Assembly: GCF_000310245.1 (NCBI RefSeq)
Contig: NC_020505.1
Location: forward strand, 952,001-1,016,000
Direction: 5' to 3'
DNA length: 64,000 nt
From: Candidatus Sulfuricurvum sp. RIFRC-1
GTDB lineage: Bacteria; Campylobacterota; Campylobacteria; Campylobacterales; Sulfurimonadaceae
Positions 36,598-47,391 of the stretch are shown one piece after another (the first letter of the stretch is position 1; each line of letters starts with the position of its first letter). The notes below the pieces were generated by a model that saw only the letters and a list, made by a program, of their open reading frames with translations, did no database searches and was not told the origin of the DNA. Both the position numbers and the translations under genes were made by a program.

Positions 36598-38035
36598 GGC
36601 AAATTTCTTCTTCAGATTCTTGGATTAAATTATCCATCAAACCAAAGAGTAAAAGGCTGGCACTCTCCATAGCTTTGAAATTTTCAATAATGCTGTCTTG
36701 ATGATAGATAGTTTGATCTTCTTTTTCGACGTATACTAAATTACTATGTACCATATTATGAACTATGGCATGCGGTGCTTCGATTCCTTTGAAGCTCGCC
36801 AGATGTGAAAATCTCTCTTTTCCGGAACCGGTTTCATACCATTTGCCTAGACGACAGCTGTGATGATCGCTGAACGACTGTTCTATTTGGCCGTGAACAA
36901 TAGTTTTATACGCGTTGGACTTAAACATAATATGATCGATTTTAGCCAATGTGACAAAGGTTGTGTTTTCAATAACGGTTGCTTGTCGGGCTGTGGTTTG
37001 AGCATCTTTGTTAAAGGTATTAAGGGTAAAGCGGAACGATTCGATGGCACTACTGGACTCACTGGCGATGTCATTCATGTCTTCAGCATTACTATGTATT
37101 TCAGTCGTCTCTTGTTGAAGCGTTTGAACCGCAATGGCGATTTCTCCGGTTGCTTTTTGGGTACGCTCAGCCAGTTTGCGAACTTCATCGGCAACGACGG
37201 CAAATCCTCGACCATGTTCACCGGCTCGTGCTGCTTCGATCGCAGCGTTAAGGGCTAGCAGATTCGTTTGATCGGCGATATCTTTAATCAAATTGACAAC
37301 GGAGGTAATTTCAGAGGTTTTTTCATTGAGTGAATTGATTGCATCTGCAGAGATTTGTACCAACTCGATGAGACGGCTCAGTTTCATAATAATTTCTTCG
37401 AGTTCCTCAACTGTTTCAGAAGAGTTTTTCGAGGTGGCTTGACTGATTTTGGTGATGTTTCCAAGTCGTATAATGGTATTTTGAAGATCTTTTTGGATGA
37501 CTTCTAAGCCTCCGCCGACACCTGAACCAATTTGTCCGATAGTACTGTTAAGTACCGATTTTTGGATATGTAAATAGGTGGAGTGCATGGAAGAAATTGC
37601 CTTATTGACAAATGCACTGGCCTCTTTAAATTCTCCTTGCAGTCCCTGAAGATTAATATGACGGTAAAATTCATCACGGCTTGATGCTTCCACGCTGGCT
37701 CTGATTTCACGTATAAATACTTCGGTCTGATCCAACATATTATTGGTATTCCAGCATAGATCATTGAGCTCACCGTAATCTTTAATGTGAGAAATACGGT
37801 TTTCTAGATTTCCTTTTTCTGCCCCTTTGATGACGGTTGCGACTTCACTGATAGTCTCTTGGGTTTTTCGTATATTGATAAAAACGAACCAAGCCAACGC
37901 AAAGTTCGCAATATTGATCAGACGTATCCAACTCCAGCCATATAAAAATATTTCGATAATTAACGCAACGACAAATAAAATGATTGACGCAATATTGGCG
38001 TATTGAACTTTAGAGAGAGAGGATAAATTCGTCAT
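36584..38035 (-). CDS. Methyl-accepting chemotaxis protein with C-terminal CZB domain
   Basis: 483 residues. Two closely spaced hydrophobic helices at the N-terminus (about 12-30 and 35-52) leave no periplasmic sensor, as in Aer. The signalling tip ([37 protein letters not shown]) is complete. The last about 110 residues contain the CZB zinc-binding pattern ([13 protein letters not shown] plus later histidines), a sensor of zinc or oxidants. Its start overlaps the upstream PAS gene by 26 bp, so the two probably form a split redox/aerotaxis receptor. Confidence 0.88.
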   Translation of the reverse strand: MTNLSSLSKVQYANIASIILFVVALIIEIFLYGWSWIRLINIANFALAWFVFINIRKTQETISEVATVIKGAEKGNLENRISHIKDYGELNDLCWNTNNMLDQTEVFIREIRASVEASSRDEFYRHINLQGLQGEFKEASAFVNKAISSMHSTYLHIQKSVLNSTIGQIGSGVGGGLEVIQKDLQNTIIRLGNITKISQATSKNSSETVEELEEIIMKLSRLIELVQISADAINSLNEKTSEITSVVNLIKDIADQTNLLALNAAIEAARAGEHGRGFAVVADEVRKLAERTQKATGEIAIAVQTLQQETTEIHSNAEDMNDIASESSSAIESFRFTLNTFNKDAQTTARQATVIENTTFVTLAKIDHIMFKSNAYKTIVHGQIEQSFSDHHSCRLGKWYETGSGKERFSHLASFKGIEAPHAIVHNMVHSNLVYVEKEDQTIYHQDSIIENFKAMESASLLLFGLMDNLIQESEEEICLKRS

Positions 38036-38498
38036 AGCTGATACCTTTGTCTTTTAATAATTCATTGAGTGCTGCTTCAGATGCATTTACTCCACCATTT
38101 CGTTCTTTTTGCAGAAGCATAGAATAAAGTGGCTTGATCACATTTAATGCTTTCTGAGAGGGCTTGCGCCGCACGGAGTGATAGTTGCTGATGGATCGAT
38201 TCGAATCAAAAGAGGGGGTCACATGGGCAAATACCCAATAATAATCTCCATTTTTTGTCTTATTTTTGACATAGGCGAAAATTTCTTGACCTGCTTTGAT
38301 ACGGTTCCAAAGTAATTTGAAAATTACAGCGGGCATATCTTCATGACGCAATATGTTATGGGGCTTATCAATGAGCTCAAGTTCCGAATATTCCGACATC
38401 TTAATAAAGAGTGAATTTCCATAGGTGATTTTACCGCTTAGATCGGTTTTGGAAACGATAAATTCTTCGTCTCCAAATGTTAATTCCTGATTTGCCAT
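38010..38498 (-). CDS. PAS domain protein, Aer-like sensor half
   Basis: 162 residues consisting of one PAS domain (about 12-120: [56 protein letters not shown]), closely like the FAD-binding PAS of Aer. No membrane segment. Overlap of 26 bp with the following MCP gene shows tight coupling. Function as an energy-taxis sensor is inferred; the flavin itself cannot be seen. Confidence 0.85.
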   Translation of the reverse strand: MANQELTFGDEEFIVSKTDLSGKITYGNSLFIKMSEYSELELIDKPHNILRHEDMPAVIFKLLWNRIKAGQEIFAYVKNKTKNGDYYWVFAHVTPSFDSNRSISNYHSVRRKPSQKALNVIKPLYSMLLQKERNGGVNASEAALNELLKDKGISYDEFILSL

Positions 38499-38541
38499 TA
38501 CAATCCTCGTACGTATAATAAAATAATATAAACAGTTTATG

Positions 38542-39894
38542 TTAGTCTAACAGCCATTTCCTGAATGTTTTCCCTTTTATGGGACGATTTACAAATTTTT
38601 GATAAATATTTTCTGCTTTGTTACGAGGAATTGCTACATAGCTGAGATGATCGAGTTGATCAATTTTCCCAATCTCTTCTTGCGTTAATCCACATTCATT
38701 GATAAGTGCACCGACAATATCACCTGCGCGTAGTTTCTCTTTTTTTCCTGCATCGATACAAATAGTGCGCATCAACGTCTCAATGGAAAACCTTTCTCGA
38801 ATATCAGGAAGCTCTATTGGAGTGATAGGGCGTTTTAAATCCAAGAAACGCTCATACTGGTGGTGGTTAACAAGTGTGATGGCAATACCGTTTTTCCCGG
38901 CACGTCCGGTTCTTCCGATACGATGGGTATAGCGTTCGTTTTGGATAGGAACTTCGTAGTTGATGATGGCATCAAGACCTTCAATGTCGATTCCTCGTCC
39001 CGCGACATCAGTGGCGACGAGAATAGGGGCACTTAAGTTACGAAATTGGATGATCGCTTCATTACGGTCAAACTGTTCCATATCACCGTGCAGTGTTAGA
39101 ACATGTATTCCTATACGGTTAAGATCCTCACACAAAGCATTTGCATCCACTTTGGTATTACAGAAAATGATCGTATTGGTAATTCCGTGAAGATGGAGTA
39201 CTTTTGCGATTGCGGGGAGTTTGTCGTTACACAGATAGGCTATTTCTTCGATTTTCGGTTTACTGATCGTATGTGCAGTTTGAAGCATAACCGGAGCTTT
39301 CATAAACTCCGATGTGATCGTTTGAATCGAATCGGGAAACGTAGCTGAAAAAAGGAGAGTTTGGCGTGATGGGGGAGTAAAACCCAAGATCGAGGTAATA
39401 TCTTCGATAAATCCCATATCGATCATTTGATCGGCTTCATCCAAAACTACGGTTTGTATTTGTGCCGTATCAAAGGCATCCATTTGAAGAAGTTTTAAAA
39501 CACGCCCCGGAGTACCGACGATAATATGGGCTCCGTGTTTGAGTGAATGGAGCTGTCCACGCATTGGGACACCGCCGCAGAGGGTGAGAATCTTGATATT
39601 GCCAATTTCAGAAGCGAGTGAACGGAGTACTTTTGCCACTTGTTCGGCAAGTTCGCGGGTAGGGCAGAGGATAAGGGATTGGATACCGAATGATTTTGGG
39701 TTAATCGGGTTCAAAACTCCCAAACCAAAAGCCAAAGTTTTTCCGCTTCCGGTTGCTGCTTGAGCAATACAATCTTTTTTGTCTAAAATGACAGGAAGAG
39801 AAGTGGACTGAATCGGGGTCATTGTGGTGAATTCAAGGCGTTTTAATGCCTCTTTCAGAGGTGCGCGTAACGCTAAGGGGTCGAATGAGGACAT
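38542..39894 (-). CDS. dbpA: ATP-dependent RNA helicase DbpA-like
   Basis: 450 residues. DEAD-box motifs AATGSGKT, PTRELAEQ, TPGRVL, DEAD, SAT and HRIGRTGR. The C-terminal 75 residues (KEKLRAGDIVGALINECGLTQEEIGKIDQLDHLSYVAI) form the DbpA RNA-binding domain, which recognises 23S rRNA hairpin 92, so the job is 50S assembly. This tail distinguishes it from the RhlE-like protein at 2307. Confidence 0.9.
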   Translation of the reverse strand: MSSFDPLALRAPLKEALKRLEFTTMTPIQSTSLPVILDKKDCIAQAATGSGKTLAFGLGVLNPINPKSFGIQSLILCPTRELAEQVAKVLRSLASEIGNIKILTLCGGVPMRGQLHSLKHGAHIIVGTPGRVLKLLQMDAFDTAQIQTVVLDEADQMIDMGFIEDITSILGFTPPSRQTLLFSATFPDSIQTITSEFMKAPVMLQTAHTISKPKIEEIAYLCNDKLPAIAKVLHLHGITNTIIFCNTKVDANALCEDLNRIGIHVLTLHGDMEQFDRNEAIIQFRNLSAPILVATDVAGRGIDIEGLDAIINYEVPIQNERYTHRIGRTGRAGKNGIAITLVNHHQYERFLDLKRPITPIELPDIRERFSIETLMRTICIDAGKKEKLRAGDIVGALINECGLTQEEIGKIDQLDHLSYVAIPRNKAENIYQKFVNRPIKGKTFRKWLLD

Positions 39895-39948
39895 TGTGTC
39901 GCTTTGTATTATAGATAGGAAATTATAGCGTAGTATTGAGGTTTTCTT

Positions 39949-40003
39949 CGTTCGTGGTGAGCTTGTCGAACCATGAGCCCTTCGACAGGCTCAGGGCGAA
40001 CGG
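39949..40003. repeat. Dispersed palindromic repeat, copy 2
   Basis: A 55-bp imperfect palindrome from CGTTCGTGGTGAGC to GGGCGAACGG between acnB and dbpA, inverted relative to the copy at 26208-26266. It lies just past the acnB stop (40011), so it could end acnB transcripts. In one frame it reads SLSNHEPFDRLRANG, a peptide familiar as a false-protein signature of this repeat in other genomes. Confidence 0.75.
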
Positions 40004-40010
40004 ACTAAAA

Positions 40011-42620
40011 TTATACCGCTTTGATGGTAACGCCGTATTTTTCTTCCGCAACGTTACGTGCTTGAAGTGTGTACGAAGAGATTTCGTTAAAGTTAAGATA
40101 TTTATACACTTGATCCGCTTTTCCTGCCAATTTTTCAGGAACGATACTCATGTATTCCGCTACGGTTGGGATACGTCCAAGTTTAGCACATACGGATGCA
40201 AGCTCAGCACTTCCGAGATAAACTTGAGTCCCTTTTCCTAAACGGTTATCGAAGTTACGAGTTGATGTTGAAAATACGGTTGAACCTTCGCGTGAACTCG
40301 CTTGGTTCCCCATACAGAGTGAACATCCCGGAACTTCGGTTTGTGCTGCGATTGCTTTATAAACGTCGTAGTACCCCTCGTTGATGAGTTGCTGCTCATC
40401 CATACGGGTCGGTGGTACGATCCAGAATTTTTCAACAGCGATTTTACCTTCGCCGCGCATTACTTCACCTGCCGCACGATAGTGACCGATGTTGGTCATA
40501 CAGCTGCCAAGGAATACTTCGTTGATTTCAGTACCTGCAACATCGCTGAGCAATTTAACATTATCCGGATCATTAGGACATGCCAAGATCGGCTCTGTTA
40601 CTTCTGCGAGATCGATTTCGATGATTGCCGCGTATTCCGCATCGGCATCCGGTTCCATCAACGTCGGAGCGGCTAACCACTCTTTCATTTTATCGGCACG
40701 GCGTTGCAATGTACGTGCATCTTCATACCCGTCAGCTACCATCGCTTCGATCAATGTAACGTTTGATTTTAGGTACTCGATTACCGGTTCTTTGTTCAGA
40801 CGGACGGTACACGCCGCCGCTGAACGCTCAGCCGATGCGTCAGAGAGTTCGAACGCTTGTTCTACTTTCATGTTCGGAAGACCTTCGATCTCCAATACAC
40901 GTCCGTTGAAAATGTTCTTTTTCCCTTTTTTCTCAACCGTTAAAAGACCTGCTTTGATAGCGTAATAAGGGATTGCATTAACCAAGTCACGAAGTGTGAT
41001 ACCCGCTTGCATCTCCCCTTTGAAACGTACCAATACTGATTCTGGCATTTCAAGAGGCATTGCACCGGTAACACCTGCGAACGCTACAAGACCTGAACCC
41101 GCAGGGAAACTCACACCGATTGGGAAACGAGTATGGCTATCACCACCTGTTCCAACGGTATCAGGGAGAACCATGCGGTTCAACCACGAGTGGATAACAC
41201 CGTCCGCAGGACGAAGAGCGACACCGCTGCGTGAGCTGATGAATGCCGGCAAAGTTGCGTGCAATTTCACGTCGGATGGTTTTGGATACGCCGCTGTATG
41301 ACAGAACGATTGAAGAACGAAATCTGCTGAGAATCCAAGAGCTGAAAGCTCTTTTATTTCATCACGAGTCATTGGTCCTGTGGTATCTTGGCTACCAACG
41401 GTGCTTGTAACCGGCTCACAATACATACCCGGGCGTACACCCTCCATACCACACGCTTTACCCACCATTTTTTGTGCAAGAGTGTACCCTTTGCCGGTAT
41501 CGGCAGGTTGGATAGGGGTTGCGAAAATGGTTGCCGGAGTCATTCCGAGCGCCGTGCGTGCTTTAGCCGTCAAACCGCGACCGATAATAAGAGGGATACG
41601 TCCGCCTGCACGCACTTCATCTTCGATCGTGTTCGGGCGAAGGGTGAAATTAGCAATAACAGAACCGTTTTTAGTGATAGTTCCCGCTTTTGTATCGATA
41701 TCGAGCACATCGCCTGTTTCCATTTGGCTAACATCGGCTTCGATCGGCAATGCACCGGAGTCTTCACAGGTTGCAAAGAAGATTGGAGCGATAATGCTGC
41801 CAATGACCACACCGCCAGTGCGTTTATTTGGGATGCCGGGGATATCATCACCCATATGCCATTGAACCGAGTTGGCAGCAGATTTACGGCTAGAACCGGT
41901 TCCGACTACGTCACCGACGTACGCAATCTGCATCCCTTTTTCTTTGAGTTCAGCGATTTTAGCAATACCTTCAGGCATTTTTGCACTCAACATGGTTGTT
42001 GCGTGAAGCGGGATATCGGAACGGGTAAATGCCGCGCTCGCCGGAGAGAGATCATCCGTATTGGTTTCACCCGGGAATTTGAAAACAACAACGCTGAATT
42101 TTTCAGCCAATGTTTTTTTAGATGTAAACCACTCAGCATCCGCCCATGATTGAAGAACCTCTTTTGCGAAGCTATTGGTAGATGAGAGTTCAACGATATC
42201 ATTGAACGCATCGTATACCAAAAGAGTATGTTTGAGTTCATGTGCCGCTTCATTAGCGATAGCATCATTACTTAGTGCATCGATAAGAGGTTTTACGTTA
42301 TAGCCTCCCACCATTTTACCGAGGATTTTGATCGCCGCTTTTTTGTGATCGTCACTGTTGATATCGCTGTTGTCGCTCAAAAAAGCTTTAACTTCACCTT
42401 GGACGACTTGATGTAAAAATGCCGCTTTAACGTATGCGCCATCATCAACACCCGGATTGACGCGTTCTGCCAACATTTCAACCAATTCACCGTCTTTAGA
42501 ACTTGTCGCGCTGATGAGTGCTACCAACTCGGTAACTTGCTCTTTTGTAAGAGGAAATGGGGGGATTCCCTGTGCTGTGCGTTCCGCTACGTGTGCTTTG
42601 TATTCGTCCATAAAAGCCAT
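40011..42620 (-). CDS. acnB: Aconitate hydratase B
   Basis: 869 residues, usual AcnB length. N-terminal HEAT-like domain, then [11 protein letters not shown] and [14 protein letters not shown] of the swivel domain, and cluster ligands in [20 protein letters not shown] and CSLCMGNQ. Converts citrate to isocitrate in the TCA cycle, which in this group runs in reverse for carbon fixation. GGAG lies 5-6 bp upstream of the ATG. Confidence 0.97.
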   Translation of the reverse strand: MAFMDEYKAHVAERTAQGIPPFPLTKEQVTELVALISATSSKDGELVEMLAERVNPGVDDGAYVKAAFLHQVVQGEVKAFLSDNSDINSDDHKKAAIKILGKMVGGYNVKPLIDALSNDAIANEAAHELKHTLLVYDAFNDIVELSSTNSFAKEVLQSWADAEWFTSKKTLAEKFSVVVFKFPGETNTDDLSPASAAFTRSDIPLHATTMLSAKMPEGIAKIAELKEKGMQIAYVGDVVGTGSSRKSAANSVQWHMGDDIPGIPNKRTGGVVIGSIIAPIFFATCEDSGALPIEADVSQMETGDVLDIDTKAGTITKNGSVIANFTLRPNTIEDEVRAGGRIPLIIGRGLTAKARTALGMTPATIFATPIQPADTGKGYTLAQKMVGKACGMEGVRPGMYCEPVTSTVGSQDTTGPMTRDEIKELSALGFSADFVLQSFCHTAAYPKPSDVKLHATLPAFISSRSGVALRPADGVIHSWLNRMVLPDTVGTGGDSHTRFPIGVSFPAGSGLVAFAGVTGAMPLEMPESVLVRFKGEMQAGITLRDLVNAIPYYAIKAGLLTVEKKGKKNIFNGRVLEIEGLPNMKVEQAFELSDASAERSAAACTVRLNKEPVIEYLKSNVTLIEAMVADGYEDARTLQRRADKMKEWLAAPTLMEPDADAEYAAIIEIDLAEVTEPILACPNDPDNVKLLSDVAGTEINEVFLGSCMTNIGHYRAAGEVMRGEGKIAVEKFWIVPPTRMDEQQLINEGYYDVYKAIAAQTEVPGCSLCMGNQASSREGSTVFSTSTRNFDNRLGKGTQVYLGSAELASVCAKLGRIPTVAEYMSIVPEKLAGKADQVYKYLNFNEISSYTLQARNVAEEKYGVTIKAV

Positions 42621-42827
42621 AGTGACTCCTGTGCATGTTAATTTTGAATGATTATATCAGAAGTAAAAAAGAGTTTTATCGTAGTGTTACTAAATTACTC
42701 AATTGTTTTAATTAAAGAGCTTGATTATGTGTAGTATTGTAACATTTATGATTTTACTATAGAGCATTAAAAAATAAAGCAGAGGAAAGAGGAGAAAAAA
42801 GCGTTACAAATTGAGAAAAATAGGAAG

Positions 42828-42845
42828 ATTCTCCGAAAGGAGAAT
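42828..42845 (-). terminator. Hairpin at the end of ftsK
   Basis: ATTCTCC and GGAGAAT form a 7-bp stem with a 4-nt loop; on the minus strand it begins at the ftsK stop codon and is followed by a pyrimidine-rich run ending in ATTTTT. Confidence 0.55.
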
Positions 42846-45097
42846 TAAAAAGGGTCATTGGCGATGATATCGCGATTACCCTTGGAATTTGGCGCGGAAA
42901 GAATACCGTTGTTTTCAAGTTGTTCTATCAGCGTAGCAGAGCGGTTATATCCGATTTGAAGTCGGCGTTGGAGGTAACTGATAGAGGTTTTTTGCTCCAT
43001 AAGGATAATGTTTTTAGCCTCTTCATACAGTTCATCTAGCGGTTTGTTATCGATATTTTCATTACTACCTTTTAGGGTACTGCCATTATCAGCTAAGAAA
43101 CGGCGATCATAATCTGGCTCGCGTTGTGATTTGAGGAAATCAACTACTTTTTCAATTTCACTTTCAGTGCTCCATGGTGCATGAAGTCGTACCAATCCGC
43201 TCATACCAGGAGGGGTAAAGAGCATATCACCGCGTCCGAGAAGCGATTCCGCTCCCATTCCATCAAGAATGATTTTACTATCGATCTTTTGTCCCACTTT
43301 ATAACTGATGCGTGAGGGTAGATTGGCTTTGATAAGTCCAGTGACGACATCGACACTCGGACGCTGGGTAGCTACGATGAGATGGATACCGCTCGCGCGT
43401 GCCATTTGAGCCAAACGGGCGATAGAATATTCAACATCTTTACCACTGGTCATCATAAGATCGGCCAACTCATCGATTATGACAACAATATAGGGAAGAG
43501 GATCACGTTTTTCACTTTTTGCTTTTTCGTTGTAATTTTCAATATTTTTGGTACGTGTTTCACTCATCAGCTGATAACGACGTTCCATTTCACTGACCAT
43601 ATTATTGAGGGCTGAGATAGCCTCTTTGGGTTTTGTGATAACGGGGGTTAGAAGATGAGGAATGTCGTTATAAACTGAAAATTCAAGCATCTTTGGATCG
43701 ATCATCAAAAGACGGAGTTGGTCGGGTGAATTTTTATAGAGTAAACTTAAAATCATAGAATTGATCCCAACACTTTTACCGCTTCCGGTGGTACCGGCGA
43801 TAAGGAGATGGGGGAGCTTTTTTAAATCGGTGATGAACGGATTCCCAACGATATCTTTACCCAATATCAGTGTCAGAGGAGATGCCGCTTCTTGAAAGAG
43901 CTTGCTCTCCAGCATTTCACGCAGGAAAATCGTCTCTACCGTTTTATTCGGTATCTCAATTCCTACAACGTCTTTACCCGGTATCGGAGCTTGGATACGG
44001 ATGGTTTGAGCTTTGAGTGCCATTGCAAGGTCGTCTTGAAGACCTAGAATTTTGGAGACTTTGATATTCGCGGCAGGTTTAAATTCAAAAGTCGAGACGA
44101 CAGGTCCCGCATAAGTACGTACAACGTCACCGTCGATATTAAAATGTCCCAGTTTTTCGATTAGATCTCGGATTTTATCATCGAGTTCTGCTTCATCGAC
44201 CAAGGTTTGTTTTTTGGGAGGATTTTGAAAGAATTCAACCAATGGAAGTTTGAAGTTTTTTGGTTTTTCACTGAACCCTTTATCAATTTGATCCAATAGC
44301 ATTTTATTTTCTTCAAGCTCATCGACCACAAGAGCGTGCTGTTTTGATTCTTTTACTTTTTTTGCCATGCTGAGAATGGTGGATTCTTTCGGGGTATCCA
44401 TCTGCAGCGAAGGTGTTTCTAAAACGGATGAATCTTCTAATGGACTTTCAAGAAAGGCTGAAGGCTCCAATGCTTGTGGTGGTGTGAAAGTATCGTTAAT
44501 AGGGCTAGGTGTTTCTTCGTATGAAGGATAAGGATCAGTATAGTTACTCTCTGGATAAGTATACGAGGGTTCTTCAATAGGGATACTTTTAACGACAGGG
44601 GAATGTTGTGTATTTTGGGATGGTTTGGGAGCATTTAGAGGTTTGTCCATATACTCTTTGAGCGGTTGAGCTAATTCCGAGAGGCTTTGCTCCATTACCA
44701 GTACAATCGAGACGGTGACCATCATCAGCCACAGTATCCAAAGCCCGAATGAACCGATATAGATGGATAAAAAGTCAACAATAGCTCCGCCGAATGCCCC
44801 GCGATACATCCCCTCGACAACAATAGCTTGGAAAAAGAGCAAAGCAAAAAAGAGCAAGGTAAAAATCCCTGTCATTTCATAGCGACGATGCATTTCGCCA
44901 TCAAATTTATACCAATAAAAAAGTGGAACCATGAGAAGTAACAAGTAGGTATAGGCAACATATCCAAACACATATACATTTGTCTGTGCAAATGATGCAC
45001 CATAGGCACCGATAATGGAAGCATCACCGATAATGGTTGCGATTCCTAAATAAAATAAAATACCAAAGCCGGTAATAAATAATGTGTCGCGTAAAAT
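42845..45097 (-). CDS. ftsK: DNA translocase FtsK (probable ATT start)
   Basis: 708 residues if begun at the GTG at 44971, but the frame stays open upstream and encodes a further membrane helix (LRDTLFITGFGILFYLGI). No ATG, GTG or TTG occurs there; an ATT at 45097 is placed 6 nt after AAGGA and downstream of an extended -10 box, giving 750 residues and a full FtsK membrane domain. Later: proline-rich linker (about 155-245), Walker A GTTGSGKS, ATQRPSVDVVTG, and a C-terminal gamma winged helix for KOPS reading (ISYLQRRLQIGYNRSA). Pumps DNA at the septum. Confidence 0.9.
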   Translation of the reverse strand: MLRDTLFITGFGILFYLGIATIIGDASIIGAYGASFAQTNVYVFGYVAYTYLLLLMVPLFYWYKFDGEMHRRYEMTGIFTLLFFALLFFQAIVVEGMYRGAFGGAIVDFLSIYIGSFGLWILWLMMVTVSIVLVMEQSLSELAQPLKEYMDKPLNAPKPSQNTQHSPVVKSIPIEEPSYTYPESNYTDPYPSYEETPSPINDTFTPPQALEPSAFLESPLEDSSVLETPSLQMDTPKESTILSMAKKVKESKQHALVVDELEENKMLLDQIDKGFSEKPKNFKLPLVEFFQNPPKKQTLVDEAELDDKIRDLIEKLGHFNIDGDVVRTYAGPVVSTFEFKPAANIKVSKILGLQDDLAMALKAQTIRIQAPIPGKDVVGIEIPNKTVETIFLREMLESKLFQEAASPLTLILGKDIVGNPFITDLKKLPHLLIAGTTGSGKSVGINSMILSLLYKNSPDQLRLLMIDPKMLEFSVYNDIPHLLTPVITKPKEAISALNNMVSEMERRYQLMSETRTKNIENYNEKAKSEKRDPLPYIVVIIDELADLMMTSGKDVEYSIARLAQMARASGIHLIVATQRPSVDVVTGLIKANLPSRISYKVGQKIDSKIILDGMGAESLLGRGDMLFTPPGMSGLVRLHAPWSTESEIEKVVDFLKSQREPDYDRRFLADNGSTLKGSNENIDNKPLDELYEEAKNIILMEQKTSISYLQRRLQIGYNRSATLIEQLENNGILSAPNSKGNRDIIANDPF

Positions 45098-45131
45098 GGT
45101 AGATCCTTGAATCAGGTTGAAAAGTAGTTAG

Positions 45132-45140
45132 ATTATAGCA
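45132..45140 (-). promoter_or_regulatory. Extended -10 promoter for ftsK
   Basis: On the minus strand TGCTATAAT (TG-N-TATAAT) is an extended -10 box. Its expected start site near 45125 lies about 28 nt upstream of the proposed ATT codon and its AAGGA ribosome site. Confidence 0.55.
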
Positions 45141-45164
45141 AAAAAGGGGAGAGAAACCCCTTTT
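45141..45164 (-). terminator. Terminator after flgL
   Basis: AAAAGGGG and CCCCTTTT pair around a 7-nt loop; on the minus strand the stem is followed by a run of Ts. It separates flgL from the ftsK promoter. Confidence 0.75.
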
Positions 45165-45175
45165 ATTGCAGATTG

Positions 45176-47245
45176 CTATAAATAATTGACGAGAGAAAGC
45201 TGTGAAACTTTAGAGATGCTTGAAAGCATTGCTTGATAATTGAGACTTAACTGCTGCATGCGTAGGGTCGCTTCAGCCACATCGGTATCAATAATATCCG
45301 ATTGAAGTGTTTTCGTACTGATAATGAGCATATCGGAACGATCCGATGATGCTTGTAATACTTGAGAATAAGATCCAACTTCGGTTTGTAGGCGGCTGAC
45401 ATGATCGCTTAAATCGTCCATCCTTTGAATCGCATTTTGGACACCAAGATTACGGGGATCTGATGCATCCGTGCCGTCAGCTCGCTTTTTACCCTCTTCA
45501 ACAGAGCGTATCATCTCTTCAATTTGGGTAAAAAAATCAGTTTTTGGATCACGAATAGTGATGGCACTGTTGGCATTAAACGTTAAGATATTTCCGGTTG
45601 TAGTGCTGTAATCATCTGAAGCTGCATCATAAATTGATAGGGATGCACCGGTTACTGTATTCAATTTGTCTTCAAAAACCATTTTTCCGGCATAATCAAG
45701 TGTTGTAGATGATTGGGTGTTGGCGGTAGTAATTGCTGCGTCGTAGTCTGCCGCAGTATTTGTGGCGGGTAGATTCCCACTCATCGCCATATTTACAACG
45801 TCTAAAAGTTGTTGATACGTCATTTCATCGGCATCAACTGCACTTCTCAGTGTGCTGTCTGTATTAAAGATACTAAAATTGGTTGTACCGCCGTCTAAAG
45901 AAAATGTTGAACCTGCTGTGGCTAAATCAATTTGAGCGGTAAATGCTGTACCCGTAATATCAACGCCCTCAATGATAAGCTGCTGCGTATTCAAACTGCT
46001 AACACCTGCTACATCAACTAGTTTACTGGTAGGCGTCGCATAGGAATTAGTTGTTTTGTCAATTTGCGAAATGTTAGAGAGAAGCTTTGCACCCTCTTGC
46101 TCAAAATTGGTACGATCGTAATTGACCCCTTCAATTGTATTTAGAACACTTGAGGGAGTATCTAAACTGCTTTTTGTAAATTCTTTAACATACAGACCGG
46201 GTGTGGTAACCGCTGCGGTTTCAAAATCGGTAGAACCTGCATGAAGAGCATCGATATCGGTAATATTGGCTGCTGCACCACCTGAAAAATCAACTGCACC
46301 AACCATGTGAAAATCGAGCTTGCTTGAACCCATTTTTTTGTCAGAAATTTCAATTTGTCCCTGTACATTGAGTGAAATATCAACCTGATTATTACCATAC
46401 AGATCAGCGATCTCTTGCATGAGGTCATCCATCGTATCATTCATGTTGAGAGTAATTTTGCTTTTGAAACTTTCCCCATCGCTTTTTGTTCCTTGAACAT
46501 AAAAATACGATTGTCTCGCAGCGTCATTGGTTAAATTTGTATCGTTATCCCCCATGAGATCACGTATTGTACTCGAACCGGTGATATAGGTCTCTGTTGA
46601 GGTATCGCGTGAGATACTGGAGTCTTCCATAATATCAGGATACAAATTATTTAAACTCATTTGCGGTACGTTAGAACTGATTGTACGATTGATCTTACTT
46701 TCTTCCCCCAAAAAAAGTTGAGATCCGCTGATATTGTACTTTTGTTTGATCCCTGAGCCCAAGAAAGCTTCCAAATCTTGATCATTTCCTTGATATGTTC
46801 CATCGGCTCCGATCGGTTTAACTGAAGTAGCGGTTCCAGAGAAGAGGTATTGTCCGCCGATAGAGGTATTGGCTAATGTTAGTAGATGATTTTGGAGCCC
46901 GCGCAATTCTTTTGCAATGGCTTGCATACTGGTGTCAGAATGTACAGCATTCGCGGCATTGACCATTTTCACTTTCATGGATTCGAGCGTTTTGACGAGC
47001 TCACCCACTGTTGTATCGGTTTGGGTTGATATTTTATAAGCACTTTGCGCACTGCTTTTAACTTGTCCCAGTGTTGTGATTTCATTATCTAAACGCAACG
47101 TATCAATAAATACACCAGGATCTTCATGGGCATATTGAATTTTCATACCGGATGAAATTTGTTTGTTGACATCAAATAATTGTTTGTTTAGTTTATTATT
47201 TTCAGCATAAATATTATTATAGTAAGAGCTTGATGTAATTCTCAC
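45176..47245 (-). CDS. flgL: Flagellar hook-associated protein 3 FlgL
   Basis: 689 residues. The N-terminal flagellin-like helices (MRITSSSYYNNIYAENNKLNKQLFDVNKQISSGMKI) and C-terminal helix (VAEATLRMQQLSLNYQAMLSSISKVSQLSLVNYL) are clear. The large serine/threonine-rich centre (about 180-560) is a surface-exposed insertion, as in Campylobacter FlgL, which is also far longer than the enterobacterial protein. It joins hook and filament. A sigma-54-type promoter lies 34 bp upstream. Confidence 0.92.
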   Translation of the reverse strand: MRITSSSYYNNIYAENNKLNKQLFDVNKQISSGMKIQYAHEDPGVFIDTLRLDNEITTLGQVKSSAQSAYKISTQTDTTVGELVKTLESMKVKMVNAANAVHSDTSMQAIAKELRGLQNHLLTLANTSIGGQYLFSGTATSVKPIGADGTYQGNDQDLEAFLGSGIKQKYNISGSQLFLGEESKINRTISSNVPQMSLNNLYPDIMEDSSISRDTSTETYITGSSTIRDLMGDNDTNLTNDAARQSYFYVQGTKSDGESFKSKITLNMNDTMDDLMQEIADLYGNNQVDISLNVQGQIEISDKKMGSSKLDFHMVGAVDFSGGAAANITDIDALHAGSTDFETAAVTTPGLYVKEFTKSSLDTPSSVLNTIEGVNYDRTNFEQEGAKLLSNISQIDKTTNSYATPTSKLVDVAGVSSLNTQQLIIEGVDITGTAFTAQIDLATAGSTFSLDGGTTNFSIFNTDSTLRSAVDADEMTYQQLLDVVNMAMSGNLPATNTAADYDAAITTANTQSSTTLDYAGKMVFEDKLNTVTGASLSIYDAASDDYSTTTGNILTFNANSAITIRDPKTDFFTQIEEMIRSVEEGKKRADGTDASDPRNLGVQNAIQRMDDLSDHVSRLQTEVGSYSQVLQASSDRSDMLIISTKTLQSDIIDTDVAEATLRMQQLSLNYQAMLSSISKVSQLSLVNYL

Positions 47246-47278
47246 GTCAAATCCTTTTGTGTAAGCTTATGTCTATTA

Positions 47279-47294
47279 AGCAATAAAAGTTCCA
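47279..47294 (-). promoter_or_regulatory. Sigma-54 promoter of flgL
   Basis: On the minus strand TGGAAC-N5-TTGCT matches the -24/-12 consensus TGGCAC-N5-TTGCW at ten of eleven positions with the right GG-N10-GC spacing, just upstream of flgL. Hook-stage flagellar genes of Campylobacterota are RpoN-dependent, so it fits. Confidence 0.7.
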
Positions 47295-47391
47295 TACTCT
47301 ATTATCGGCAAAAAAGGAAAAATGATTAGTAAAAGCTCTTTTACGTAGTTTTAAGCAAACCAAACCTATAATTCCACCTCTTCAAACACAT

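Noticed and set aside
39936..40241. Plus-strand 101-residue reading frame starting in the repeat
   Set aside because: It contains the translated palindrome (SLSNHEPFDRLRANG) and then runs antisense to acnB; a known artefact of this repeat.
41388..42149. 253-residue plus-strand frame opposite acnB
   Set aside because: Fully antisense to a clear AcnB gene, with no ribosome site or recognisable domain.
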